This document shows positions 8,087 to 16,481 of a DNA stretch of 64,000 bases, piece by piece. The notes under the pieces are model-generated. The model was not told the origin of the DNA. It worked only from the letters and a program-made list of their open reading frames with translations, and did no database searches. The stretch is from Chryseobacterium joostei (GTDB taxonomy: Bacteria; Bacteroidota; Bacteroidia; Flavobacteriales; Weeksellaceae). The translations under genes and the position numbers were made by a program. The DNA lies in contig NZ_CP033926.1 of NCBI RefSeq assembly GCF_003815775.1, positions 4,278,001-4,342,000 on the forward strand. The letters run 5' to 3'. How positions within the stretch are numbered: the stretch's first letter is position 1; each line of letters opens with the position of its first letter.

Positions 8087-8773
8087 GAGTGTAAATTGTT
8101 TAAAACGTAATGGCGCTAAGAGAATTAATAGAATGTTGTTTTAAGGCACAATAAAATCGAAGATTTTAAGCTAGAATTGTACTTTTTTTAATTATCCCAA
8201 TAGGAATTAGCAGAATTCTATTTTATCAGAAATAAAATCCTTGCGCCTTATAAACGTATACAAAGGAAAACTATAGCGTCTTTGCGTTTTCCAACAGTCT
8301 CTTGAGAGCTTATGAGTGTGAATTGTTTAAAACGCGAAGACGCAAAGGGAAAATTAATAGAATATTGTTTTTAAGGCGCAATAAAATCGAAGATTTTAAG
8401 CTAGAGTTGTACTTTTTTTAATTATCCTAATAGGAATTAGCAGAATTCAATTTTATCAAAGATAAAATCCTTGTGCCTTATAAACGTATACAAAGGAAAA
8501 CTATAGCGTCTTTGTGTTTTCCAACAGTCTCTTGAGAGCTTATGAGTGTGAATTGTTTAAAACGCGAAGACGCAAAGGGAAAATTAATAAGTTACTTTTT
8601 AAGGCGCAATAAAATCGAAGACTTTAAGTTAGAATTGTACTTTTTTTAATTATCCCAATAGGAATTAGCAGTGTTCAATTTTATCAGAAATAAAATCCTT
8701 GCGCCTTATCAGCATATCTAGAGGGAAAAAGTAGCGCCTTTGCGTTTTCCAACAGTATTTTAAAAGCCTATTA
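8087..8773. repeat. Three tandem ~230-bp nested palindromic repeats
   Basis: Unit 1 is 8087-8313, unit 2 is 8314-8543 and unit 3 is 8544 to about 8773. Each begins GAGTGTRAATTGTTTAAAAC and ends near CTTTGCGTTTTCCAACAGT. Within a unit, an outer pair (GCGAAGACGCAAAGG / CGTCTTTGCGTTTTCC) encloses a second pair (AAGGCGCAA / TTGCGCCTT), which encloses small hairpins AAAATC-gaa-GATTTT and ATTTTATC-aaa-GATAAAAT. The units differ by scattered substitutions, not large indels. No ORF runs through them. They fill most of the 870-bp gap between the GNAT pair and the aldo/keto reductase. Confidence 0.85.
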
Positions 8774-8878
8774 AATAACATTTTTTAACAAAAAACAGTA
8801 AAATTGGTAAGTCGTATTTTCGATTTTTTGTAGCAAATTTGTGTAATCACTTTATATTAATAATTAAAATAAAGATTT

Positions 8879-9754
8879 ATGCAAAAGAAAACCTATACAG
8901 GACAACCTGTAGTAACTTTAAATAATGGAGTTGATATTCCTGCTTTAGGCTTTGGAGTTTGGCAGATGGAAGACCTGAAAGAATGTGAAAATGCAGTCAT
9001 TAAAGCCATTCAAACCGGATACAGAATGATTGATACTGCTGCCATCTATCAGAATGAAACAGCTGTTGGAACTGCCGTAAAGAATAGTGGTATAGATAGA
9101 GACGAATTATTCATTACTTCTAAGGTTTGGGTTCAGGATCATGGCTATGAAAAAGCAAAGAGTGCATTCCAGAGAACATTGAACAGATTGCAGATGGATT
9201 ATCTTGATATGTATCTTATTCATTGGCCTTACGGAGATTTCCTGGGAACATGGAAAGCTTTGGAAGATTTGTACAAAGAGGGAAAAATTAAGGCAATTGG
9301 GGTATGTAATTTCACTGTTGAAAAGTTAGAGGAATTAAAAGCTAATTCAACAGTCTTACCGGTAATCAACCAGATTGAACTGCATCCGGTATTCCAGCAA
9401 AAAGAATTACAAGTATACGACAGAGAAAATAATATTATTACTCAACCGTGGAGCCCGCTTGGAAACGGAAATGCTAATCTTTTAAGCAATGCCGAACTAA
9501 AAGCCATTGCTGAAAAATATAATAAAACAGTAGCTCAGGTGATCTTGAGATGGCATTTGCAGGAAGGTTTTGTGGTAATTCCGAAATCTGTAACTCCATC
9601 CAGAATTGAAGAAAACTTTAATGTATTTGATTTTGAACTGACAGCAGATGAAATGAATGTTGTTCGTTCTTTAGATACAGGGAAAAGATTGTTCTTTGAT
9701 CCTAAGGATCCTGAATGGGAGCAGAAGATGCTGAATGCTGTAGCAGATATTTAG
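8879..9754 (+). CDS. Aldo/keto reductase (2,5-diketo-gluconate reductase type)
   Basis: A 291-aa AKR of the DkgA-like group. Signature pieces: GYRMIDTAAIYQNETAVG (catalytic Asp and Tyr), FITSKVWVQDHG (Lys), MDYLDMYLIHWPYGD (His) and the C-terminal FVVIPKSVTPSRIEENF, the classic AKR cofactor signature. It reduces aldehydes or ketones with NADPH in the cytoplasm; natural substrate unknown. It begins about 105 bp after the triple palindromic repeat and is followed 7 bp later by a small unknown gene. Confidence 0.92.
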   Translation: MQKKTYTGQPVVTLNNGVDIPALGFGVWQMEDLKECENAVIKAIQTGYRMIDTAAIYQNETAVGTAVKNSGIDRDELFITSKVWVQDHGYEKAKSAFQRTLNRLQMDYLDMYLIHWPYGDFLGTWKALEDLYKEGKIKAIGVCNFTVEKLEELKANSTVLPVINQIELHPVFQQKELQVYDRENNIITQPWSPLGNGNANLLSNAELKAIAEKYNKTVAQVILRWHLQEGFVVIPKSVTPSRIEENFNVFDFELTADEMNVVRSLDTGKRLFFDPKDPEWEQKMLNAVADI

Positions 9755-9761
9755 TAATTCA

Positions 9762-10247
9762 ATGTGGATTTATACTAAAAGATTCGATGAAGATAAAAAT
9801 AGGGTCACTTTAAACAGTGACTATATTTTTTCGTATTCCAAGTATGATGGTTTTTGTGAAAGACTTTTAGCTGCTGAATTATTAATTGATCATGATTTTA
9901 ACTTCATTTTTCAGATGAGCGCTTTTGAGCATGAGAAAATAACAAAAAACAATTCAAATTTTTTTCAGGAAAGAGGTGAATTATCCGGAAAGATATTTGA
10001 CTATTTTGAAAAGCTTATAGACTTGGATGTTAAAGGGTTAAAACAGAATTATAATTATATTACTTTTGATATTTCAGATTTTGGTTCCCAACGGTTTCTT
10101 ATTAATTTAGATCAGGGATTGGAAATTAGTATTAGAGACGGTTTACCTTTGGGGTGCTTTGAAACAGAAACAGAGTTATTGTTATTTGAATTTAATGAAT
10201 ATATGAAAGCTTGGGTAGAAGAGAAATATCAAGCTTGGTTAAAATAA
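9762..10247 (+). CDS. Hypothetical protein
   Basis: A 161-aa protein that I do not recognise. It is acidic, with no signal peptide or membrane segment, and is rich in aromatic residues (start MWIYTKRFDEDKNRV, end MKAWVEEKYQAWLK). It begins 7 bp after the aldo/keto reductase stop, so it is probably co-transcribed with it. The size and low-complexity-free composition support a real gene. No function proposed. Confidence 0.6.
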   Translation: MWIYTKRFDEDKNRVTLNSDYIFSYSKYDGFCERLLAAELLIDHDFNFIFQMSAFEHEKITKNNSNFFQERGELSGKIFDYFEKLIDLDVKGLKQNYNYITFDISDFGSQRFLINLDQGLEISIRDGLPLGCFETETELLLFEFNEYMKAWVEEKYQAWLK

Positions 10248-10330
10248 GTGAAATAGGAGTGAGCAATATCATATCCTATTGATAATGAACGATTCATATT
10301 TTTCGTACCTTTTTGATTAAAATTATTCTT

Positions 10331-11407
10331 ATGTTTTGGCCGGATACAATCAGTAAAAAATTAGGAATAGAATATCCTTTAGTTCAGGCTCCGATGTTTG
10401 GTGTGAGTACTCCACAAATGGCGGCCGCTGCATCAAATGCAAACTGTTTAGGATCACTGGCTTTGGGTGATCTCTCAGCAGATGAATCCATTAAGCTGAT
10501 CAGGGAAACAAAAACTCTTACGGATAAGCCGTTTGCAGCCAATATTTTTGTACATCAGATTCCCGAGATAACTCATACTTTAAAAGATCAATTTGTAAAG
10601 ACTAAGCAATTTCTCGAGCAATTGGCTAAGGAAAATAATATTGAAGTCAGTCTTCCCGATCTTGAAAACATCAGGATAAGAAGTTATCATGAGCAGGTAG
10701 AGGCAATAATTGAAGAAGGTTGTAAAATTCTGAGCTTTACATTTGGAAATCTTGATGATGAAAGTATTCAAAAGCTAAAAGAAAATGGAGTAGTGCTTAT
10801 TGGTACCTGTACTTCAGTAAAAGAGGCTTTAATTTTAGAAAAATCAGGAATTGATATCATTTGTGTACAGGGAACAGAAGCCGGAGGACACCGCGGGGCG
10901 TTTGATCCTGACCATGTTTTGCAGATTGGAGGTCTGTCTTTATTGTCGCAGGTTTATGATCATGTCAATGTCCCGTTAATCTATGCCGGTGGAATTTATA
11001 ATGCAAAAACTTTACGGGCGGTAAAAGATTTGGGTGCAAAGGGTTTTCAGGTGGGAAATCTTTTGTTGGCATCCAAGGAGAGTTCTTTACAGCCTTTTGA
11101 AAAAGAGAGACTCAAAAAGGTTAAAGAAGAGGAAATTATTTTAACGAAAAGCTTTTCAGGACGATATGCCAGAGGGGTTAGAAATAAGTACATCGAGGTT
11201 GTTGAAAATACAGAATATATTTTACCCTATCCTTATCAGAATAAGTTAACGAATGGATTACGTAAGGCGGCTAAAGATCAGCAAAATATAGATTTTGTAG
11301 GGCTTTGGATGGGACAGTCTATTCATGACTACAGTGAATTATCCACAGAGGAGATTCTGAGAAAACTCATACAACAATCAGAGGAGAGCGAGATGAAATC
11401 AGTGTGA
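10331..11407 (+). CDS. Nitronate monooxygenase / 2-nitropropane dioxygenase-like flavoprotein
   Basis: A 358-aa TIM-barrel FMN enzyme. The start (KKLGIEYPLVQAPMFGVSTP) is the family's 'PIiqapM.g' segment. CVQGTEAGGHRG is the FMN/active-site motif with the catalytic His, and PLIYAGGIYNAKTLRAVKDL and GAKGFQVGNLLL form the phosphate-binding part. It oxidises nitroalkanes or anionic nitronates such as propionate-3-nitronate. ATG 10331 is preferred to an upstream in-frame TTG. A convergent terminator follows at 11453. Confidence 0.88.
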   Translation: MFWPDTISKKLGIEYPLVQAPMFGVSTPQMAAAASNANCLGSLALGDLSADESIKLIRETKTLTDKPFAANIFVHQIPEITHTLKDQFVKTKQFLEQLAKENNIEVSLPDLENIRIRSYHEQVEAIIEEGCKILSFTFGNLDDESIQKLKENGVVLIGTCTSVKEALILEKSGIDIICVQGTEAGGHRGAFDPDHVLQIGGLSLLSQVYDHVNVPLIYAGGIYNAKTLRAVKDLGAKGFQVGNLLLASKESSLQPFEKERLKKVKEEEIILTKSFSGRYARGVRNKYIEVVENTEYILPYPYQNKLTNGLRKAAKDQQNIDFVGLWMGQSIHDYSELSTEEILRKLIQQSEESEMKSV

Positions 11408-11452
11408 AGCTGAGCATCTTTCAAACCTATTTTGTAAGTATTAGATAAAATA

Positions 11453-11487
11453 AAAATTCCTTTCAGCTAGTGAAAGGAATTTTGTTT
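11453..11487. terminator. Bidirectional intrinsic terminator
   Basis: Stem AAAATTCCTTTC / GAAAGGAATTTT with a 7-nt loop, followed by a T-rich tract. It separates the convergent nitronate monooxygenase-like and mpl genes. Confidence 0.8.
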
Positions 11488-11538
11488 GTATATAGAAATT
11501 TGAAATGAAAGCTCTCATTATCAAATTTTCAAGTTAAT

Positions 11539-12876
11539 TTATTTCGTAAGATCCAGTCCGCCAAAATTTCCTGAGCTCATCATCAGATAAACTCCATTCG
11601 TTTTATCTAACGTATTCCAATAGGCATGAAGATCTTCAGCATTAGTGAAAACTCTTAGATTTTCATTCTTGAATTTTTCCTTAATGAATTCCGGGGAAAT
11701 TGGCTCCATTCTTTTAATTTTTAAGGCATCCTCAGAATAGAATACGATAGCTTCCTCTAAACCATCCATTGCATGGTCATATTGCTCCAAAAAGGCAGGA
11801 TTTAAGCTTGAATATGTATGAAGTTCAAGGAAACCATATTTCTTTTCGTTCTTAAATTGTTCCTTGAATGCTTTTACTGCAGCCTTTACTTTACTTGGTG
11901 CATGGGCAAAGTCTTTATAAAGCGTTCCTTTATCTTCTCTTTCAACCTTTTCAAGACGCTTGGAAGCTCCTTTAAAGCTCATGATTGCTTCATAGAAATC
12001 CTCATCCATAATTCCCAGTTGTCGGCAGATATGTCTTGCTCCTTCAAGATTCAATAGGTTGTGTGCTCCAAAAACAGAAAGTGGAACATCTCCCATTTCA
12101 GTCTTTAAATATACTTTTCCATTATTGATCTCATATTCAGGTGTTTTATAAGGGATTTTTCTGAAGTAATTTTCAGCATTTTCCACCACCTTTACCACTT
12201 CCGGATCTTCTTCGTTATATACCAAAACACCTCCTGCAGTAATGCTGGCTACAAATTTTCTGAACTGTTCAATATAATCATCAAATGTTTTGAAAACATT
12301 GATATGATCCCATGCGATACCACTCATTAAAGCAATATTCGGTTGATATAGTAAGAACTTAGAACGCAGATCAATAGGAGAAGAAAGGTATTCATCACCT
12401 TCCAGTACCATGAAATCATTATCCTGCGTTAGTTTTACCATACAATCAAAGCCTTCCAATTGCGCTCCTACCATAAAATCTACGTCTTTCTGGTGGAAGT
12501 TTAGAACATGAAGAATCATTGAGGTAATGGTAGTTTTACCATGTGAACCTGCAATAACAACTCTGGTTTTGTTCTTTGACTGCTCGTACAGGAATTCAGG
12601 ATAGGAGTATATCTTTAACCCCAGTTCCTTTGCTCTTGCCAACTCAGGGTTGTCCTGGTGAGCATGCATTCCAAGGATGACAGCATCAATATCTGACGTG
12701 ATCTTTTCGGGGAACCAGCCCATTTCCTGGGGAAGGATTCCCTTTCTTTCCAGTCTGGATCTTGAGGGTTCAAAAATAGCATCATCTGAACCTGTAACCT
12801 GATATCCTTTATCTTTTAAAGCAATGGCAAGATTGTGCATGGCGCTCCCGCCAATGGCAATGAAGTGGGTTTTCAA
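11539..12876 (-). CDS. mpl: UDP-N-acetylmuramate:L-Ala-gamma-D-Glu-meso-DAP ligase (Mpl-type Mur ligase)
   Basis: A 445-aa Mur ligase. It opens with a Rossmann segment THFIAIGGSAMHNLAIAL, has the ATP-binding P-loop VIAGSHGKTTITSMIL (about residue 108), LEGDEYLSSPID, and MSGIAWDHINVFKTFDDY. Length and opening match Mpl, which recycles murein tripeptide by ligating it to UDP-MurNAc, rather than MurC. It is the last gene of a minus-strand operon with a NUDIX hydrolase, an acyltransferase and a lipoprotein (gaps 27, 4 and 6 bp), which gives an envelope theme. Confidence 0.85.
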   Translation of the reverse strand: MKTHFIAIGGSAMHNLAIALKDKGYQVTGSDDAIFEPSRSRLERKGILPQEMGWFPEKITSDIDAVILGMHAHQDNPELARAKELGLKIYSYPEFLYEQSKNKTRVVIAGSHGKTTITSMILHVLNFHQKDVDFMVGAQLEGFDCMVKLTQDNDFMVLEGDEYLSSPIDLRSKFLLYQPNIALMSGIAWDHINVFKTFDDYIEQFRKFVASITAGGVLVYNEEDPEVVKVVENAENYFRKIPYKTPEYEINNGKVYLKTEMGDVPLSVFGAHNLLNLEGARHICRQLGIMDEDFYEAIMSFKGASKRLEKVEREDKGTLYKDFAHAPSKVKAAVKAFKEQFKNEKKYGFLELHTYSSLNPAFLEQYDHAMDGLEEAIVFYSEDALKIKRMEPISPEFIKEKFKNENLRVFTNAEDLHAYWNTLDKTNGVYLMMSSGNFGGLDLTK

Positions 12877-12882
12877 TTGTAA

Positions 12883-13320
12883 TTACTGTTTTTTAACATT
12901 AGTATTAATGATCTGCTGGAAAGCCTCAAGAATGTTGTTCCAGTTTGTCTGATAGTTTGGAATAATCATGCTGGCATCTGTTTTACTGCCTTCATTCGGA
13001 CCTTTCTTCACATTAATAGAAGTTGAAACATTATCGTAAAGTTTTTTACGGTCTTCCTGTATTCTTCTGAAGTTATTTTGGGAAAGAACCTGATCCAGTT
13101 TCTTCAAATCCTCATTAGAGATTTTAAAGTCTTCTTTATGCTTTTTTCCCTGGCCTTCAAAAGAATAATGAACGTTATTCCCTTTGATAAGCAAATTTTC
13201 ATATACCGGAGCATAACCTCCGCTCTTAGAATAGCTGATGTCAAAATCTGAATATACCTTTTGGCTATTACATGAAACGAGTACTATGATGGCGAATAAG
13301 ATTCCAATTATTCTGTTCAT
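12883..13320 (-). CDS. Small lipoprotein of unknown function
   Basis: A 145-aa protein with a lipoprotein signal (RIIGILFAIIVLVSCNSQK; lipobox LVSC, Cys about 17), so it is probably anchored to a membrane on the periplasmic or outer face. The rest is polar, with no recognised domain. It sits in the mpl operon, 6 bp upstream of mpl and 4 bp after the acyltransferase. A role in envelope upkeep is only an inference from the operon. Confidence 0.7.
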   Translation of the reverse strand: MNRIIGILFAIIVLVSCNSQKVYSDFDISYSKSGGYAPVYENLLIKGNNVHYSFEGQGKKHKEDFKISNEDLKKLDQVLSQNNFRRIQEDRKKLYDNVSTSINVKKGPNEGSKTDASMIIPNYQTNWNNILEAFQQIINTNVKKQ

Positions 13321-13324
13321 AATT

Positions 13325-14131
13325 TTAATTATTTGAGTCCTTTTGTTCTAATTTTTTAGCTTTAAGTTCTTCATCATAATTGTGTAGTAGGTTGAAGTCT
13401 TCAGTCTGCTCAATGGCAGTCATGATCTTCAATAGAATTTCCGGTGCTTTTTCATTATCGTAATCAATATCCAGAGGAGCCTTGAATTCCATCGTAGGTT
13501 TTACACCGGTTACCTTTACGCGGAGTCCTTTTTTATCAAATGCTCTTCTGAAACCGTTAATCTTAATCGGAATAACTATAGGGCGCTGGTTTTTCACCAA
13601 TTTGGCAGTACCTCTTCGTCCCTGTGCAAAGGCAGATGTTGTCCCTTGTGGGAAAGTGGCTACCCAGCCATTGTCCAGTGCCTTCATGATATTGTCTACC
13701 TCACTCATGTCTACCATTCTGTTGACATTTTTTCCCTCAGCTCTCCAAGTTCTTTTTACGGTAACGGCACCTGCTATTTTGAAAATTTTAGGAAGAATAC
13801 CTTTATTCATGGTTTCTTCAGCCGCTACATAGTAAAAATCGATTTTGGGATTCAACAGGTAGATTGGATTTTTGATTGTATTCAAATATCCGTTATTTAC
13901 GGCACAGAAAGCATGATACATGGCTGCTACATCTGCAAAATAAGTTTGATGGTTAGATACAAACAGTACATTAGAGTCCGGAAGATCCACAAGGTGTTCT
14001 GTACCGGTTATTTTTAACTTATTAAAGCCGTTGAATCTTCTGTATGATACAACTCCTAAAATAAAAATAATAAACCTTTTCAAAAAATAAGGTGTTCCGA
14101 ATGCATCGGTGAAAATATTTTTCTTCGCCAT
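13325..14131 (-). CDS. 1-acyl-sn-glycerol-3-phosphate acyltransferase-like (PlsC family)
   Basis: A 268-aa glycerolipid acyltransferase. The catalytic HX4D box is present as SNHQTYFADVAAMYH, and block III reads ATFPQGTTSAFAQG, where the usual FPEGTRS is altered (E to Q, R to T). An N-terminal hydrophobic segment (FLKRFIIFILGVVSY) suggests association with the inner membrane. It transfers acyl groups in phospholipid or other lipid synthesis. The altered FPEG block leaves the acceptor uncertain. In operon with NUDIX, lipoprotein and mpl genes. Confidence 0.82.
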   Translation of the reverse strand: MAKKNIFTDAFGTPYFLKRFIIFILGVVSYRRFNGFNKLKITGTEHLVDLPDSNVLFVSNHQTYFADVAAMYHAFCAVNNGYLNTIKNPIYLLNPKIDFYYVAAEETMNKGILPKIFKIAGAVTVKRTWRAEGKNVNRMVDMSEVDNIMKALDNGWVATFPQGTTSAFAQGRRGTAKLVKNQRPIVIPIKINGFRRAFDKKGLRVKVTGVKPTMEFKAPLDIDYDNEKAPEILLKIMTAIEQTEDFNLLHNYDEELKAKKLEQKDSNN

Positions 14132-14158
14132 TTCTCAATTAAACACGGTTGTGCAAAG

Positions 14159-14788
14159 TTACATTTTTTTCAGCAACTGGCTGAATTCACTTAATATCAT
14201 TGCTGTAGCACCCCAGATAATATATCCGTTGAAATTGATTACAGGAACTTCATGTCCTCCCGCACTCGGAAGCGCCATAATTTCAGGAGTATCTGACAGA
14301 TTTAGGAAAGACGTGATAGGGAACTCGATAGATTCCACGGCTTCGCTCTGCTGAAGAATAAATTCGGGATTCTTTTTAGTATATGAAATATAAGGATACA
14401 CGTAAAAATTGCTTGGTGGAACATAGATAGGTGACATTTCTCTTATAATCCTTACATAATGCTTGTCTATCCCGATTTCTTCAGAGGTTTCCCGAACAGC
14501 TGTTTCAGCAAAATCCCTATCCATTTCCTCGCGCTTTCCGCCTGGTAAGGAGATCTGCCCGCTATGTCTGTCGTGTTCATTAATCGTTCTTTGGATCAGT
14601 GGAAAATACCATTCGTTGTCTCTTAAATACAATACAATGTTAACTGCTGCAAACTTGGGATTTTTTGCCAGTACTTCGTCATAGGTGAAAACGGGACGTG
14701 AGGGAGGTGAGAATACTCCATGGGCGTGTTCACCAGGAAGTTCTACACTTTTTATTTTTCTTAATAAATCTTTTCCAAAATTTTCCAT
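14159..14788 (-). CDS. NUDIX hydrolase, CoA pyrophosphatase-like
   Basis: A 209-aa protein whose NUDIX box is intact: GGKREEMDRDFAE followed by TAVRETSEEIGI, the GX5EX7REUXEEXGU pattern. The preceding HDRHSGQISLPGG matches the UPF0035/CoA-pyrophosphatase signature, and the C-terminal ATAMILSEF fits the family. It would cleave CoA or related nucleoside diphosphate compounds. It is the first gene of the four-gene minus-strand operon ending with mpl; promoter not identified. Confidence 0.85.
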   Translation of the reverse strand: MENFGKDLLRKIKSVELPGEHAHGVFSPPSRPVFTYDEVLAKNPKFAAVNIVLYLRDNEWYFPLIQRTINEHDRHSGQISLPGGKREEMDRDFAETAVRETSEEIGIDKHYVRIIREMSPIYVPPSNFYVYPYISYTKKNPEFILQQSEAVESIEFPITSFLNLSDTPEIMALPSAGGHEVPVINFNGYIIWGATAMILSEFSQLLKKM

Positions 14789-14968
14789 AGCTCAAATTTA
14801 ACAATATATTCTTGAAGAAGTAAGAGCCTTAACATTAATTAACCAATGTAATGAATAGAATGGGAAGATTAAAAATGAATTGACGATTCTCTGTTCATGT
14901 CCCCATCCCTGCAATCAATACCGTATTTTTACGTAACTGGAACCCATGACTTCCTAAAAACCATAAAT

Positions 14969-15052
14969 GGTGACTTTAAGAACTGTATATGGTGATTTTT
15001 AGAATTTACACTTTGATGGTGGTTTTTCACATTGAAGCAGAGTATACCTTTG
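14969..15052 (+). promoter_or_regulatory. Curli promoter with three direct repeats
   Basis: The -7 box TACCTTTG lies at 15045-15052 and would start transcription near 15059. No TTG lies at the normal -33 distance. Upstream are three related direct repeats, GGTGACTTTAAGAA (14969), GGTGATTTTTAGAA (14991) and GGTGGTTTTTCACA (15018), the last ending next to the -33 position. This suggests an activator-dependent promoter for the curli operon. Confidence 0.5.
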
Positions 15053-15083
15053 TCATACTATTAACCAATTAATTTTTAATAAA

Positions 15084-15902
15084 ATGAAAAATTTACTTGC
15101 AGGTGTGTTTACACTAATCGCCATGAGTTTCAGCTTCGCTCAATTTAATATTGACGTAACTACTCAAACTGGAAACTTGAATACAGCTACTGTAGACCAA
15201 ACAGGTCTTTTGAACATTAATTCCTTAACACAAACAGGGAATCGTAATACTGCAGATATTGATCAGGTAGGTATCTTAAATATGAATACTGCAGTAAGTA
15301 CCGGAAACAGAAACTCGATAGATGTTGATCAGATTGGTATTGCAAACTCAAATAATGTAAGCCAACTGGGAAACAGAAACTCTGCTTCAACTTGGCAGTT
15401 TGGGGTTCTTAACTCTACAACTCAAACTCAGATTGGAAGAAGAAATAATGCATCTTCAATTCAGGTGGGTGTAGGTAACGCTGTAGTTCAGTATCAGGAT
15501 GGAAGAAGAAATGATGCTTCCGCAATCCAGTTAGGAACCGGTAACTCTGCTTTCCAAGTTCAGTTAGGAAGAAGAAATGAAGCAGATGGACTTCAAGTGG
15601 GATCTAACAACTTCCTTGTTCAATATCAAGATGGTAATGATAACGTTGCAAACCATACTCAATTTGGTAGCAATAACGTTGCCGCTGCTGTTCAGGTTGG
15701 AGATGATAACACTGCCGTAGGAGTACAGGTTGGTAACGCTAACCAATTATACCAATTTCAATTAGGAGATTCCAATACAGCTATTGACTTACAGATGGGT
15801 AATGGTAACTTTAGCTGGATCACTCAAACTGGTGATTCACATTTCCATCTAGGAACTCAGGTAGGTAACGGAAACTCAATGATCGTGAATCAGTCCAATT
15901 AA
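15084..15902 (+). CDS. Curlin-type amyloid subunit (CsgA-like)
   Basis: A 272-aa secreted amyloid subunit. A signal peptide (NLLAGVFTLIAMSFSFAQ) is followed from residue 27 by 22 consecutive 11-residue half-repeats of the form xQxGxxNxxxx with no insertion or deletion, ending with NQSN. This equals 11 curlin repeats of 22 residues, about twice the number in Escherichia coli CsgA. Early half-repeats are D/N-rich (TQTGNRNTADI); later ones contain RRN and many hydrophobics. The export genes csgE, csgF and csgG follow. A terminator-like hairpin at 15933 may give it more transcript than the genes behind it. Confidence 0.93.
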   Translation: MKNLLAGVFTLIAMSFSFAQFNIDVTTQTGNLNTATVDQTGLLNINSLTQTGNRNTADIDQVGILNMNTAVSTGNRNSIDVDQIGIANSNNVSQLGNRNSASTWQFGVLNSTTQTQIGRRNNASSIQVGVGNAVVQYQDGRRNDASAIQLGTGNSAFQVQLGRRNEADGLQVGSNNFLVQYQDGNDNVANHTQFGSNNVAAAVQVGDDNTAVGVQVGNANQLYQFQLGDSNTAIDLQMGNGNFSWITQTGDSHFHLGTQVGNGNSMIVNQSN

Positions 15903-15932
15903 GCCCTTTTTATACTGTAAATCTTTAAAAAT

Positions 15933-15966
15933 AAGGAGGAACTACAGGGTGGTTTCTCCTTTTTTG
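15933..15966 (+). terminator. Hairpin between curlin and downstream csg genes
   Basis: Stem AAGGAGGAA / TTTCTCCTT with a 16-nt loop and a following T-run, 30 bp after the curlin stop. It probably lets the subunit be made in excess over the secretion machinery by partial termination. Confidence 0.65.
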
Positions 15967-16072
15967 GCTTACTACTAAAAATATCCCCGTAAACAGTGAT
16001 TTTACATCAGTACCTACTGGGCGTGTTTTTTTCAATTCTCTATTAATGTACCTTTAATTAAAATAAAATGCC

Positions 16073-16471
16073 ATGTTTAACTTAAGATGGAGCGCTCTAG
16101 CTCTAATTGTGTTATTGCCATTGCATGCTCAGGAAATCGACTGGGATAAGGTGAATAGTAATACAGTCTTCAATCTTATATCCAGACAGACTATTGATCA
16201 GAGCTCCTATTATTCCGATATCATTCAGGTGGGGAATAATAACAATGCCGAGCTTTCTCTTAATGCAAGAACTAGTATTACTGTAAAACAGTTGGGGGAC
16301 TACAATGCTCTTTTTTTTATCAATTCATTTACAGATAAAGAAACCCAAACTGCCATTACTGCTCAAGGAAGTAATAATATTATTGATATTACGGGAAGCA
16401 ACAGTATCTCTGATGGAATTCAGATCAATGTAAAGGGAGACAATAAAACAGTTTTCATGAGAAATTATTAA
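16073..16471 (+). CDS. CsgB-like minor curlin / nucleator
   Basis: A 132-aa protein with a signal peptide (ending LLPLHAQ) and a few degenerate curlin motifs: IQVGNNNNAELS, VKQLGDYNALFF, ITAQGSNNIID and INVKGDNKTVF. This is far fewer and less regular than in the major subunit. The small size and position between the major subunit and CsgE suggest the surface nucleator (CsgB role), but sequence alone cannot separate nucleator from minor subunit. The next gene starts 10 bp later. Confidence 0.75.
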   Translation: MFNLRWSALALIVLLPLHAQEIDWDKVNSNTVFNLISRQTIDQSSYYSDIIQVGNNNNAELSLNARTSITVKQLGDYNALFFINSFTDKETQTAITAQGSNNIIDITGSNSISDGIQINVKGDNKTVFMRNY

Positions 16472-16481
16472 AACACAGGTG

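Noticed and set aside
8087..8773. CRISPR-like array
   Set aside because: The repeats are about 230 bp, contiguous without spacers, and have nested palindromes; no cas genes are near.
10313..10330. TTG start for the nitronate monooxygenase-like gene
   Set aside because: The family pattern begins right after ATG 10331; six extra residues from TTG are unlikely. The same reasoning applies to TTG codons before 39288, 52206 and 57696.
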